This document shows, in pieces, positions 16,876 to 25,628 of a stretch of 64,000 nt of DNA (position 1 is the stretch's first letter; every line of letters starts with the position of its first letter). The position numbers and the translations under genes were made by a program. The notes under the pieces were generated by a model, which was not told the origin of the DNA, searched no databases, and saw nothing but the letters and a program-made list of their open reading frames with translations. The stretch spans positions 1,178,001 through 1,242,000 of the forward strand of contig NZ_RJKE01000001.1 of the NCBI RefSeq assembly GCF_003751225.1. The letters are read 5' to 3'. This DNA is from Actinocorallia herbida (lineage in GTDB: Bacteria; Actinomycetota; Actinomycetes; Streptosporangiales; Streptosporangiaceae).

Positions 16876-18789
16876 GTGACCGACATGTCGACCTCATCGT
16901 CGACCTCGCCAGGCGGGCCTGACTTCGAATGGCTCACCGGTGGCGTGCCGCAGGCTGCCCAGCGGCCGCCCGCGCCGCAACAGGCCGCGCCGCCGCGCCC
17001 GCCCCTGCCCCCCCGGCAGGCGCGTCCCGTACCTCCGCAGGGCCAGTACCCCCCGCAGGGCGCGCGCCCTCCGGCCGCCGGCATGCGCGTGGGCCAGGCT
17101 CCGCGCCCCCGTACCGCGGGCCCCCGCCCGCAGCGCCGCCCCGTGCCCCCCGGCCCGCCCGGCGGCGACACCCTGCGGACCATGGAGGATCTTCCTCCGA
17201 TGCCGCGCCGGCCCCAGCCACGGGGCCGCAGGCTGCGTCCGGTACCGCCCATTCCGGACCCTTCCCCGCTGCTCCCGCAGCCGCCGGACGACAAGGAGAA
17301 GTACTCCTATGCCGACCGGTACATCTGGGTCCTGAACATCTTCACCTTCATCAGCTTCGTCTGCCTGGCGATCACGGCGGTGAAGTTCGTCTCGATCAGC
17401 CAGCTGTGGCTCGCGGCGCCGTTCCTGTTCTTCACGGTCCTCAACTACCTGCTGTCACTGCGGCTGGACCTTTTCACGAAGAACTTCGACATCGACCACC
17501 ACCGCGAGATCGTCGACAACTGGCAGCCCGCGCGCTACCCGTCGGTCGACATCTTCCTGCCGGTGTGCGGTGAGCCGATCGAGGTCATTCACAACACCTG
17601 GACCCATGTGCGCCGGGTCGTCGAGTACTACCCCGGCAAGTGCGTGCCCTACGTCCTGGACGACGGCGCCAGCCCCGAGCTCGCCGCGATGGCCGCCGAC
17701 TTCGGCTTCCGCTACGGCTCCCGGCCGAACCGCGGCTGGTACAAGAAGGCCGGCAACCTCCAGTTCGGCTACCACAGCTCCGACGGCGACTTCATGCTGA
17801 TCCTGGACGCCGACTTCGCGCCCCGGCACGACATCCTCAACGAGGTCCTGCCGGTCATGGACGACGACCCCCGGATCGGCATCGTCCAGACCCCGCAGTT
17901 CTTCCGCGTCCTGGACCACCAGACGTGGGTGGAGCGCGGCGCGGGCGCCTCGCAGGAGCTCTTCTACCGCTCCGTCCAGGTCTCCCGGCAGCGCCGCAAC
18001 GGCTCGATCTGCGTCGGCTCCTGCGCGGTCTACCGCCGCGCCGCGCTGAACGAGAACAACGGCACCACGCTGATCGAGCACTCCGAGGACATCCACACCG
18101 GCTACGACCTCCAGGTCCTCGGGTGGAGCACCAAGTACGTCCCGATCGCGCTGTCGGCCGGGGTGTGCCCGGACAACGCCGGCGCCTTCCACAACCAGCA
18201 GTACCGCTGGTGCATGGGCTCCTTCTCGCTGCTCGGCGCGAAGAAGTTCTGGAAGGCCCCGCTGCCGTTCTCCACGAAGATGTCCTTCGCCGCGGGAATG
18301 CTCTACTACCTGCACACCGCGCTCTTCACGTTCGTCGCGCCGATCCTGCCGATCATGATGCTCATCGGCGCGCCGCACCTGATGAACCTGAAGCACATGG
18401 TCTGGCTGGTCCCCAGCCTCATCTACGCGTCGATCATCTTCCCCGCGTGGCACCGCGCGCCCTTCCGCCTCGAGGCGTGGGCCGTCGGCTTCATGCAGGG
18501 CTGGGCGCACGTGTTCGCGCTGTGGGACATGGTGCGCGGCCGTGAGATGGGCTGGAAGCCGTCCGGTTCCAACGGCGTCAAGAAGAACAAGATGGGCCGC
18601 GTCTACAAGTCGTACGTGTTCTTCAGCGGCGGCTGCGCGGCGATCTGGCTCGGCCTGGCCTGCTGGCGCATGGCCACCATGTACCCGCCGGACGTGGCGA
18701 TGGCGCTGGCGACCGCGCTGTTCTACGCCGTCGTCGTCGGCCGGGTGCTGGTCTCGCCGCGCGAATACCGGGACGTGGTGGACGACTGA
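16876..18789 (+). CDS. cslA: CslA-like processive beta-glycosyltransferase (cellulose synthase-like, GT2)
   Basis: A 637-aa membrane glycosyltransferase expected to polymerise a beta-glycan from a nucleotide sugar and pass it through the membrane. The first ~140 residues are a Pro/Gln/Arg-rich disordered cytoplasmic tail, as in Streptomyces CslA. Two helices follow, then the catalytic domain with FLPVCGEP, YVLDDG, the DxD in LILDADF (D311, D313), the base motif SED (403-405, in place of the usual TED) and QQYRW (441-445), and further C-terminal helices. No PilZ domain is seen, so direct c-di-GMP binding is not indicated. Start GTG 16876 is 6 bases after GGAGAGG; ATG 16885 is the alternative. 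It overlaps the GH26 lipoprotein gene by one base (TGATG). In Streptomyces the partner gene is a single glxA; here the four GlxA-like genes lie about 8 kb downstream. Confidence 0.92.
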   Translation: MTDMSTSSSTSPGGPDFEWLTGGVPQAAQRPPAPQQAAPPRPPLPPRQARPVPPQGQYPPQGARPPAAGMRVGQAPRPRTAGPRPQRRPVPPGPPGGDTLRTMEDLPPMPRRPQPRGRRLRPVPPIPDPSPLLPQPPDDKEKYSYADRYIWVLNIFTFISFVCLAITAVKFVSISQLWLAAPFLFFTVLNYLLSLRLDLFTKNFDIDHHREIVDNWQPARYPSVDIFLPVCGEPIEVIHNTWTHVRRVVEYYPGKCVPYVLDDGASPELAAMAADFGFRYGSRPNRGWYKKAGNLQFGYHSSDGDFMLILDADFAPRHDILNEVLPVMDDDPRIGIVQTPQFFRVLDHQTWVERGAGASQELFYRSVQVSRQRRNGSICVGSCAVYRRAALNENNGTTLIEHSEDIHTGYDLQVLGWSTKYVPIALSAGVCPDNAGAFHNQQYRWCMGSFSLLGAKKFWKAPLPFSTKMSFAAGMLYYLHTALFTFVAPILPIMMLIGAPHLMNLKHMVWLVPSLIYASIIFPAWHRAPFRLEAWAVGFMQGWAHVFALWDMVRGREMGWKPSGSNGVKKNKMGRVYKSYVFFSGGCAAIWLGLACWRMATMYPPDVAMALATALFYAVVVGRVLVSPREYRDVVDD

Positions 18790-19919
18790 TGCGCTCCGGC
18801 AAGACCCTGCGCGCGGCGGCCGTGCTGATGGCCGCCGCGCTCGCGCTGGCGGCCTGCGGCGACCCCGCCCTGGACCGCGACGCCTACCACGCGGCCGATC
18901 CGGTCGACGACATCCCGCCGGTCAAGCCGGTGGACCTCCGCAAGCTCATCTGGCCGGACAAGGACTACATCGGCCTGGCCTACGACGGCACGATCGATTC
19001 CGGGCTGGAGCGGCGCAAGGCCTTCGGCGACCTCGTCGGCCGCCCGCACAACCTCCTCAAGTACTTCGAGGAGTTCGGCGGGGACTTCAAGGACGAGGAG
19101 AACAAGAGGATCTGGGACGCGGGCGCCCTGCCGTTCGCCGACGTCGAGCCGTACGACGGCACCCTTCGGGATTTCGCCGACGGCAAGTACGACGCGGACA
19201 TCAGGAGGTACGCGGCCGAGGTCAAGGCCGCCAACATCCCGGTGGCCTACTCCTGGGGCCACGAGATGAACGGCTGGTGGTACCCGTGGGGGTACTGCTC
19301 GGACTCCGGCCACCTGGAGAAGGACGGCAGCGAGAAGTCCGAGGACGACCTCGGCGACGCCTGCAAGGACGAGTCCAAGGAGAACACCCCCGAGGACTTC
19401 GTCGACGCCTGGAAGCACATCCACGACGTCTTCACCGAGACCGGCGTCGGCAACGTCATCTGGGTCTGGAGCCCCAACACCGCCCAGGGCGATGGCCTGC
19501 CCCCGGTGAAGAAGTTCTACCCGGGTGACGAGTACGTCGACTGGATCGGCGTCTCCGGCTACATGTACAAGGACAAGGACAACCCCGCCGACCGCAGCAA
19601 CATCTTCATGGGCGTCTTCGGCGACCTCTACAAGGAGCTGCGCGCCTTCACCGAGAAGCCCATCGTGATCGCCGAGACCGGCTCCACCGCGGACAAGGCC
19701 AAGGCGAACGACGTCCACCGCCTCCTCAAGGGCTCCGTGAGGTTCAAGGACATCCTCGGCTACGTCTGGTTCGACGTGAAGAAGGTGGAGTTCGGGAACG
19801 AGACGGACTTCCGCGTCGAGGCACGAGCCGACGCCGTCAAGCGCTACCGCAAGGACCTCACGACGCCGTGGGGCCAGAAACTCGGCTTCGACCCAGAACA
19901 GCTGATCAATGACGACTGA
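18789..19919 (+). CDS. GH26-type glycoside hydrolase lipoprotein 1
   Basis: A 376-aa exported lipoprotein (signal MRSGKTLRAAAVLMAAALAL, lipobox LAACGD). The mature part is a (beta/alpha)8 GH26-type domain. The acid/base Glu lies in GHEMNGWWYPWG (E159) and the nucleophile Glu in IVIAETGS (E296); both are conserved in beta-mannanases and related GH26 enzymes. An extra acidic, Lys-rich insertion with two Cys (around residues 170-200) follows the first motif. It shares one base with the cslA stop and overlaps the next membrane protein by 11 bases, so the three genes almost certainly form one transcript. Likely role: trimming or release of the polymer made by CslA on the outer face of the membrane. 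GH26 members also cut xylan and mixed glucans, so substrate is open. Confidence 0.85.
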   Translation: MRSGKTLRAAAVLMAAALALAACGDPALDRDAYHAADPVDDIPPVKPVDLRKLIWPDKDYIGLAYDGTIDSGLERRKAFGDLVGRPHNLLKYFEEFGGDFKDEENKRIWDAGALPFADVEPYDGTLRDFADGKYDADIRRYAAEVKAANIPVAYSWGHEMNGWWYPWGYCSDSGHLEKDGSEKSEDDLGDACKDESKENTPEDFVDAWKHIHDVFTETGVGNVIWVWSPNTAQGDGLPPVKKFYPGDEYVDWIGVSGYMYKDKDNPADRSNIFMGVFGDLYKELRAFTEKPIVIAETGSTADKAKANDVHRLLKGSVRFKDILGYVWFDVKKVEFGNETDFRVEARADAVKRYRKDLTTPWGQKLGFDPEQLINDD

Positions 19920-21462
19920 GACCCGGCACGAGGTACCTTCCCCGAGGGAGGACCACGAGGAGCCGAAGAAGTACCGCTCCAACGTACGACCGGCGCCCTA
20001 CCGGATCCCCTCCGCGCCTCCCATCGCGTGGGCTCCGGGCAACAGCAAGCGCCGCGCCTGGCTGAGCCGCATCGTGCTGTTCGGCCTGCTGATCATGCAG
20101 GCCATCCTGACGCTGCGGCTGCGCAACACGGTGTACGAGGGCGAGACCTCGATCCTGCCGTCGAACGGCGACTTCCACGGCGGCACCGCGCTGTACCCGG
20201 CGCTGTCCGAGGCGGTCCAGACCGCCCTCGGCGTGCAGGGCATGCGGGCGTTCAGCCTGATCTTCATGATCTGCGCGACGGGCCTGCTGTACTCGTTCTC
20301 CACCCGCCTGTTCAACGAGCGGGTGGGCCTCGCCGCGGCGGGTTCCTACAGCGTGATCGCGCCGACCCTCGTCGCGGGCGCGCTGGCCACCGAGGACGCC
20401 CTCGCGGTGCTGCTGCTCGCCGGGGCCATGTGGCTCGTCGTGCTGAGCCGCAGCGGGCCGGCCTGGCCGCTGTTCGCCGCGGCGCCCGTCGCGGTGCTCG
20501 CCGTCGCCGTCAAGTACGGCGCGGTGTTCTACCTTCCGTCGATCCTGCTGCTGGCCGTGCTGGTCACCACGCGGCACACGTCGGTCGGCCAGGCGTTCGT
20601 CCGTTCCTCCGGGCTGCTCGTCGCGCTGCTCATCGGGCTCGGCCTGTACGCGTCAGGCGCCTCCGGCGCGCCCGCGGCGGTGCCCCTCGGCGACCTGGCG
20701 AGCGGCTGGATCTACTGGCTCGGCACCTTCCTCGCCTTCGGCCTGTTCGGCGCCGGCTTCTACATCTGGAAGGCCCGGATGGGCGAGGTGCCGGTCGGCG
20801 CCGACGCCGAGCCCGGCCGCGGCTGGCGGGTCGCGCTGAGCCTGGCCTTCCTGCTGCCCGGCCTCATCGCGCCGCTGCTGCTCGTCGGCACCGCCTTCGA
20901 GGACAGCCTCTGGAGGCTCCAGTTCGCCTTCGCCGGGCTGCTGGGCGCGACGATGACGGGCGTCGGCCTCGTCCGCATGATCGGCAGGCACTTCCGCTTC
21001 CCCCAGGTCGGCATCATCGCCGCGATCGCGCTGCTCGCCCTCGGCATGGCCCAGTCGGAGTACGAGTACACGCTCTGGCCGAACTACACGAACCTGGCGA
21101 AGGTGCTCGACGAGAGCGTCGAGCCGGCCGGGAAATACCTGGCGGCCTCGCCTGAAGAAACCTTCAGCAGCTATATGAAGGAATACCGTCCCGCGCAGTG
21201 GACCTCCCTGTCCACGGTCGTCGACAAGGGCTTGGACGACGGCGGTCTCGCCCAGATCAAGGGCGCGCTGCGCAAGGGGACCTACGAAATGATCGTCGTG
21301 CAGTACCCGGCCGCCACTCCGGTGGACGAGGCACTGCTCGCACAGCTCAGGGCAGGCACCGGTGACTACCGAGTGCTGACCGGTGTGCCCTTCCGGCTCG
21401 GCTGGACCGTGGGCGCACATCAACTGTGGGTCAAGAATCTGGCCGGCCCCGCGGCGCCCTGA
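19909..21462 (+). CDS. GT-C/ArnT-like multi-spanning membrane protein
   Basis: A 517-aa membrane protein. A ~50-residue charged cytoplasmic tail is followed by about ten hydrophobic segments (from LSRIVLFGLLIMQAIL onwards) and a soluble C-terminal ~110 residues. The layout resembles GT-C glycosyltransferases of the GT39/GT83 type. In the first loop the usual acidic pair is represented by GETSILPSNGDFHGG, so sugar transfer from a polyprenyl-phosphate donor is plausible but not certain. The start ATG 19909 lies inside the end of the GH26 gene (11-base overlap), which argues for tight coupling. It may decorate or help export the glycan made by the neighbouring CslA-like synthase. Confidence 0.72.
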   Translation: MTTETRHEVPSPREDHEEPKKYRSNVRPAPYRIPSAPPIAWAPGNSKRRAWLSRIVLFGLLIMQAILTLRLRNTVYEGETSILPSNGDFHGGTALYPALSEAVQTALGVQGMRAFSLIFMICATGLLYSFSTRLFNERVGLAAAGSYSVIAPTLVAGALATEDALAVLLLAGAMWLVVLSRSGPAWPLFAAAPVAVLAVAVKYGAVFYLPSILLLAVLVTTRHTSVGQAFVRSSGLLVALLIGLGLYASGASGAPAAVPLGDLASGWIYWLGTFLAFGLFGAGFYIWKARMGEVPVGADAEPGRGWRVALSLAFLLPGLIAPLLLVGTAFEDSLWRLQFAFAGLLGATMTGVGLVRMIGRHFRFPQVGIIAAIALLALGMAQSEYEYTLWPNYTNLAKVLDESVEPAGKYLAASPEETFSSYMKEYRPAQWTSLSTVVDKGLDDGGLAQIKGALRKGTYEMIVVQYPAATPVDEALLAQLRAGTGDYRVLTGVPFRLGWTVGAHQLWVKNLAGPAAP

Positions 21463-21499
21463 GCACTTCCATCCACGACCCCCTGGAGCACCATCCGTC

Positions 21500-22762
21500 A
21501 TGACGACCCTCCGACCACTACTGGCACTCACGCTCCCCGTGGTGTTCGCGGCCGGTTGCGCCTCGCCCACCACGGAGACGGCAGCCCCGAAGGACAAGCC
21601 GACCTACGCCATCGACCGCGACGCCAGCGGCCGTGACGTCTACACCGAGGAGACCCCCGAGGCGAAGTCCCCGGCGGCCTCCGGCGGCTCGAACGACAGC
21701 GCCGGCTCCTCCGCGGAGGACCCGGCGGTCGATCTCGGCCTCGACGAGGCCGACGGCACCGATGGCGCCGACCGCAAGGCCAAGAAGAAGGTCTACAACT
21801 ACAACCCGCCGAAGAACTTCAAGCGCTACAACGCGCCCGGCGTCGTCAACGTCAACAAGCACATCTACCCGAAGCGTGACATCTTCGGCGTCTTCACCGA
21901 CCAGGCGCGCAACCAGATCGCGGACCGCAACGCGCTCGCCAAGAAGGTCGGCATGAAGCCGAACATGATCAAGAGCTTCTACAACTGGGGCAACCCGGTC
22001 GACCCGAACTGGGCGCGCAGCATCTGGAACGCCGGCGCCTACCCGCAGCTGGAGCTCGAGGCACAGGACCCCGCGGTCGCCTCGGTCGCCTCGGTCGCGG
22101 CGGGCCAGGAGGACGAGTACATCCGCGCGCTGGCCCAGAGCATCAAGACCGCGAACGTGCCGATCGTGTTCAGCCCGTTCCACGAGATGAACGGCGACTG
22201 GTACCCGTGGGGCCACTGCGGGCCGACCTCCAAGCCGGAGTCGAACGCCTGCCAGGTCGGCACCACTCCGGCGCAGTTCCGCGCCGCGTGGAAGCGGATG
22301 CACAACATCTTCAAGCAGGTCGGCGCCACCAACGCGATCTGGGTGTGGCAGACCAACCAGATCGGCGCGCGCCCGCAGGTGCGGCTCAAGCAGTTCTACC
22401 CGGGCAACGCCTACGTGGACTGGGCCGGCACGGTGGGCTACTACTACCCCGAAAAGGGCTGGTACGCCTCCTGGAACGAGATCTTCGCGCCCACGCTCAA
22501 GGAGATCAAGAAGGTCACCAACAAGCCGATCTTCATTCCGGAGATGGGCATGGAGCCGAGCAAGAAGTACCGTGCCCGGGACGTCAAGAACTTCCTGAAG
22601 GCCGTCTCCGCTCGCCGGGACGTCATCGGCTTCCTGTGGTTCAACTACAACAAGCCGACCGAGACCGACTTCCGGATCGAGGCCAGCGCGGCGTCCCTCA
22701 AGGCGTTCAAGTACTGGATCAAGCAGGGCACCTACGGCTTCGACCCCCGCAAGGTGAAGTAG
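21500..22762 (+). CDS. GH26-type glycoside hydrolase lipoprotein 2
   Basis: A 420-aa lipoprotein (lipobox FAAGCA, Cys about residue 20). A ~90-residue Ser/Glu/Asp-rich linker is followed by a GH26-type catalytic domain. The acid/base motif is PFHEMNGDWYPWGHCG (E229), closest of the three to classical mannanases, and the nucleophile motif is IFIPEMGM (E348). The long linker would let the enzyme reach away from the membrane. Start ATG 21500 follows GGAG by 11 bases and gives a proper lipoprotein signal; a longer upstream frame has none. It lies 37 bp after the GT-C gene and is probably in the same transcript. Confidence 0.86.
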   Translation: MTTLRPLLALTLPVVFAAGCASPTTETAAPKDKPTYAIDRDASGRDVYTEETPEAKSPAASGGSNDSAGSSAEDPAVDLGLDEADGTDGADRKAKKKVYNYNPPKNFKRYNAPGVVNVNKHIYPKRDIFGVFTDQARNQIADRNALAKKVGMKPNMIKSFYNWGNPVDPNWARSIWNAGAYPQLELEAQDPAVASVASVAAGQEDEYIRALAQSIKTANVPIVFSPFHEMNGDWYPWGHCGPTSKPESNACQVGTTPAQFRAAWKRMHNIFKQVGATNAIWVWQTNQIGARPQVRLKQFYPGNAYVDWAGTVGYYYPEKGWYASWNEIFAPTLKEIKKVTNKPIFIPEMGMEPSKKYRARDVKNFLKAVSARRDVIGFLWFNYNKPTETDFRIEASAASLKAFKYWIKQGTYGFDPRKVK

Positions 22763-23148
22763 CAGGGAAGAACTGAGGACGGCAGGCATGGGACCCAGGC
22801 GCGCACGGTTCGACGCGAGGTGCTCACTCGCGGCGGCCGCCCCCGCGCCCCCGAACCGCCGCCGTCCCCCGCGCACGGCTCCGCCGCTGGAGTCCGTGCC
22901 CTCCGCGGTACCCCGAGGGGACGGCCGGGCCCGCCCGGTGTCGACGTCACCGAGGTACCGTGCCGCGATCGACATGGCGCCGCGGGCACTCCGTGCCGGC
23001 CTGCGCGTCGTGGAGGTCGATCGCGAACCCCGTCACCGGAGCCCGCGCCCCGCGACCCGGCCGACCGGCCGGGCCGGGCGGGCCCCACGTTCGGCGTGAC
23101 GGTCTAGGCTCGTCGTCGTCGCTCCACCCCGGAAGGCCTGGAGGCCCC
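22763..23148. other. 386-bp intergenic with possible gene relic
   Basis: No convincing intact gene. On the + strand around 22974-23030 one frame reads RALRAGLRVVEV, which resembles a stretch common in polyprenol-phosphate mannosyltransferase (GT2) proteins. Nothing else around it matches, and both strands are open by virtue of high GC. It is either a decayed fragment or chance. The region separates two GH26 genes, so the third may have its own promoter here. Confidence 0.35.
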
Positions 23149-24138
23149 ATGCAGTTCCGTTTCCTCGTAGCGTCCGCGCTTCCGCTGGCCCTGGTGGCCG
23201 GCTGCTCCTCGACCGGCGGCACGGTGGAGCCCAGCTCGTCGCAGACGGTCGAACACGAAGCCGGCCAGTCGGGCGGCGCCGAGTCCGCGGAGCGGGCCGC
23301 CAAGCGCGAGTACCTGGGCATCTACTCCGAGGGCGCGCAGAAGAACAAGCCCGCCGCCCAGGCCAAGTACTGGAAGAAGAAGGTCGGCCGCGCGCCCAAC
23401 ATCACCAAGCAGTTCCAGGCCTGGTACGCCCCCTACCCGACCGCGTGGGCCAAGGAGGCCCAGAAGGTCGGCGCGATGCCGCAGATCGAGTGGGAGCCGC
23501 ACGGCAAGGGCCTCATGGCCGACATCGCCGCGGGCGAGAGCGACGACTACCTGATCGAGTACGCGAACGCCGTCAAGGCCGCCAAGGTCCCGATCTCGAT
23601 CAGCTTCGCGCACGAGATGAACGGCTGGTGGTACGACTGGGGCACGAAGGGGACCAAGCCGGCCACCTTCGTCAAGGCCTGGCGCCACGTCGTGGACGTC
23701 TTCGACAAGCAGGGTGCGACCAACGTCAAGTGGCTGTGGGCGCCCAACGTCATCTTCCCGATGCCCAAGGTCGGCCTGAAGCAGTACTACCCGGGCGACA
23801 AGTACGTCGACTGGATCGGCGTCATCGGGTACTACCGCAACAAGCAGTCGCAGAAGACCTTCAGCACCATCTTCGAGCCGACGATCAAGAAGATCAAGAC
23901 GTTCTCGAAGAAGCCGATCCTGCTGGCCGAGACCGGCGTGCAGACGGGTCAGGGCCGGGACAAGAAGATCTCCGACCTGCTGTCCAAGGTCGCGAAGCGC
24001 AAGGACATCATCGGTCTCATCTGGTTCAGTATGGACAAGAGGAAAACAGAAGGTACCGATTACCGTCTGGAAGTAAACAAGTCGTCGCTGAAGACGTTCC
24101 GCTCCTACGTGACCAAGTACCCTTTCGGCCGTCCCTGA
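23149..24138 (+). CDS. GH26-type glycoside hydrolase lipoprotein 3
   Basis: A 329-aa lipoprotein, the shortest of the three GH26-type proteins here (lipobox LVAGCS). A short Ser/Glu-rich linker leads to the catalytic domain, with SFAHEMNGWWYDWG (acid/base E156) and LLAETGVQ (nucleophile E261). Lys-rich segments are frequent. Start ATG 23149 follows GGAGG at about 5 bases; the frame upstream of it has no signal peptide. The codons near the end include AAA and GTA-type codons rare elsewhere in the window, but the coding frame is intact. It is followed 22 bp later by manA. Confidence 0.84.
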   Translation: MQFRFLVASALPLALVAGCSSTGGTVEPSSSQTVEHEAGQSGGAESAERAAKREYLGIYSEGAQKNKPAAQAKYWKKKVGRAPNITKQFQAWYAPYPTAWAKEAQKVGAMPQIEWEPHGKGLMADIAAGESDDYLIEYANAVKAAKVPISISFAHEMNGWWYDWGTKGTKPATFVKAWRHVVDVFDKQGATNVKWLWAPNVIFPMPKVGLKQYYPGDKYVDWIGVIGYYRNKQSQKTFSTIFEPTIKKIKTFSKKPILLAETGVQTGQGRDKKISDLLSKVAKRKDIIGLIWFSMDKRKTEGTDYRLEVNKSSLKTFRSYVTKYPFGRP

Positions 24139-24160
24139 TGTTGTAAATCGGAACGGAACG

Positions 24161-25291
24161 ATGATCGAGCTGCTCAGGCTGGACAACCCCATCCGGGGTT
24201 ACGCGTGGGGTTCGCGGACTGTGCTGGCGCGGCTGCTCGGGCGGTCCACGCCCAGCGGCGGCCCCGAGGCCGAGCTGTGGATCGGCGCCCACCCGGGCGA
24301 TCCGTCGCGGATCGCGGGGTCGGGCTCCCTGCTCGATCAGATCGCGCTCGACCCCGGTCCGATGCTCGGGCCGGGGGCCGATCGCCTTCCGTTCCTGCTG
24401 AAGGTGCTGGCCGTGGAGTCGGCGCTGTCCATCCAGGTGCATCCCGACGCCGCGCAGGCCGTCGAGGGGTACCAGCGCGAGGAGCAGTGCGGGCCGCCGG
24501 TCGGCGACCCCAAGCGCTGTTACCACGACGACTGGCCCAAGCCCGAGCTGCTCTACGCGGTGACCCCGTTCGAGGCGCTGTGCGGCTTCCGCCCTCCGGC
24601 GGAGTCCGCGGCGCAGCTGCGCGCGCTGGGCGGGCCGCGGCTGGCCCGCGTGGCAGGGCTCCTGGAGCGCGAAGGCAACCGGGAGGCCGTCGTCGCGCTC
24701 ACCGACTGGCCCCACGAGGACCGCGCCGCGCTCGTCGCGGAGGCGGGGCGTGCCGGGGGATGGGTCGCCGACCTCGCCGGGCGGCACCCGTCGGACCCCG
24801 GCGTCGTGGTCGCGCTGATGCTGCACCATGTGACGCTGGAGCCGGGCCAGGCGCTGTTCGCCAGGCCCCGCACGATGCACGCCTACCTGCGCGGCACCGC
24901 CGTGGAGATCATGGCGAGCTCCGACAACGTGCTGCGCGGCGGGCTCACGCCCAAGCACGTGGACCTGCCCGAGCTGCTCGCCGTCACCGACTTCGCCGCG
25001 TCCCCGCCCGAACTCGTGCCCGCGGTGCGCCAGCCGAACGGCGAAGACCTGTACCCCGCGCCGTGCACCCAGTTCCAGCTCACCCGGCTGCGTCTGGAGC
25101 CGGGCGCGGCCGTGCGCGTCGCGGACCCGGGTCCGGGCGCGCTGCTGTGCCTGGAGGGGGAGCTGGAGGTCGTGCGCGGCGCGGTCCGCGAGCGGCTCGG
25201 CCGGGGCGAGGCGCTGTTCCTGCCGCACCTCGGCGGCCCCGTGACGGTCACCGGCGACGGGCTCGGCTTCCGCGCGGGAGTGCCTTCCTGA
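24161..25291 (+). CDS. manA: mannose-6-phosphate isomerase, class I
   Basis: A 376-aa cytoplasmic zinc enzyme that interconverts fructose-6-phosphate and mannose-6-phosphate, the entry step to GDP-mannose and polyprenyl-phosphate mannose. The zinc ligands are visible: Gln92 and His94 in SIQVHPD, Glu129 in WPKPELLYAV, and a later His in the cupin half. GGLTPKHVDLPELL and the C-terminal beta-rich domain are typical. Start ATG 24161 sits 22 bases after the third GH26 gene. Its position among GH26 hydrolases and a CslA-like synthase is the strongest hint here that the locus handles a mannose-containing polymer. manA alone is also a housekeeping gene, so the link is inference. Confidence 0.93.
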   Translation: MIELLRLDNPIRGYAWGSRTVLARLLGRSTPSGGPEAELWIGAHPGDPSRIAGSGSLLDQIALDPGPMLGPGADRLPFLLKVLAVESALSIQVHPDAAQAVEGYQREEQCGPPVGDPKRCYHDDWPKPELLYAVTPFEALCGFRPPAESAAQLRALGGPRLARVAGLLEREGNREAVVALTDWPHEDRAALVAEAGRAGGWVADLAGRHPSDPGVVVALMLHHVTLEPGQALFARPRTMHAYLRGTAVEIMASSDNVLRGGLTPKHVDLPELLAVTDFAASPPELVPAVRQPNGEDLYPAPCTQFQLTRLRLEPGAAVRVADPGPGALLCLEGELEVVRGAVRERLGRGEALFLPHLGGPVTVTGDGLGFRAGVPS

Positions 25292-25298
25292 CGGGCTC

Positions 25299-25325
25299 CT
25301 CCGCCGGTCGGGCGGAGAAGTTTCA
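25299..25325 (+). terminator. hairpin after manA
   Basis: CTCCGCC and GGCGGAG (25299-25305 / 25311-25317) pair as a 7-bp stem with a 5-base loop, followed by AAGTTTCATT. It probably ends the cslA-to-manA transcript and separates it from the oxidase region. Confidence 0.5.
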
Positions 25326-25363
25326 TTACGGACACGCTCCAGGGTTCCGGCCCGCTCGACTGG

Positions 25364-25393
25364 TAGCATCCGCAGCACTGACCATTCTGGTCA
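25364..25393 (+). promoter_or_regulatory. candidate promoter with overlapping palindromic operator
   Basis: TAGCAT at 25364-25369 is a good actinobacterial -10. Ten bases downstream stands a perfect palindrome, TGACCA-TTC-TGGTCA (25379-25393), placed over the expected transcription start as an operator would be. It would drive the short genes and possibly the oxidase array that follow. Confidence 0.35.
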
Positions 25394-25437
25394 CAGGGTG
25401 ATCCGAAGAACCGAGCGTTGAGCAGGTGTCGTCCCCG

Positions 25438-25530
25438 ATGTCCGTTATGGGCTGGAAGGCCGCCCCCCGGGGCGCTACCGCCGTGCGTGACTCGGACGGG
25501 ACGAAAATTCTGGTCTCTCCCGACAACTAA
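25438..25530 (+). CDS. possible short DUF397-like protein
   Basis: A 30-codon frame from ATG 25438 (or 34 codons from GTG 25426) that includes GATAVRDSDGTKILVSPDN. This resembles the C-terminal half of DUF397 proteins, whose conserved core reads VAVRDSKDPDG-plus-hydrophobics. Normal DUF397 proteins are about 60 residues, so this is either a truncated member or a small peptide of similar sequence. The ribosome site is weak. It lies just after the candidate promoter and operator. No XRE-type regulator, the usual partner, is seen nearby. Confidence 0.3.
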   Translation: MSVMGWKAAPRGATAVRDSDGTKILVSPDN

Positions 25531-25628
25531 TCGCCTTCCCGGCGCATCCAAGCCGTGGAGGCGATTTCTGTTTCCCGGGGGACCCCGGGGGGCTGAGGAG
25601 CCCCTGAGATGAGAGGAGAGACAAGGCC

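Noticed and set aside
16876-18789. Bacterial cellulose (bcs) operon
   Set aside because: No BcsB, BcsC, BcsZ or PilZ domain; the synthase is of the actinobacterial CslA type and neighbours are different.
22788-23099. A 103-codon + strand frame between GH26 genes 2 and 3
   Set aside because: Extreme Arg/Pro content, poor ribosome site and no family; treated as non-coding with a possible relic inside.
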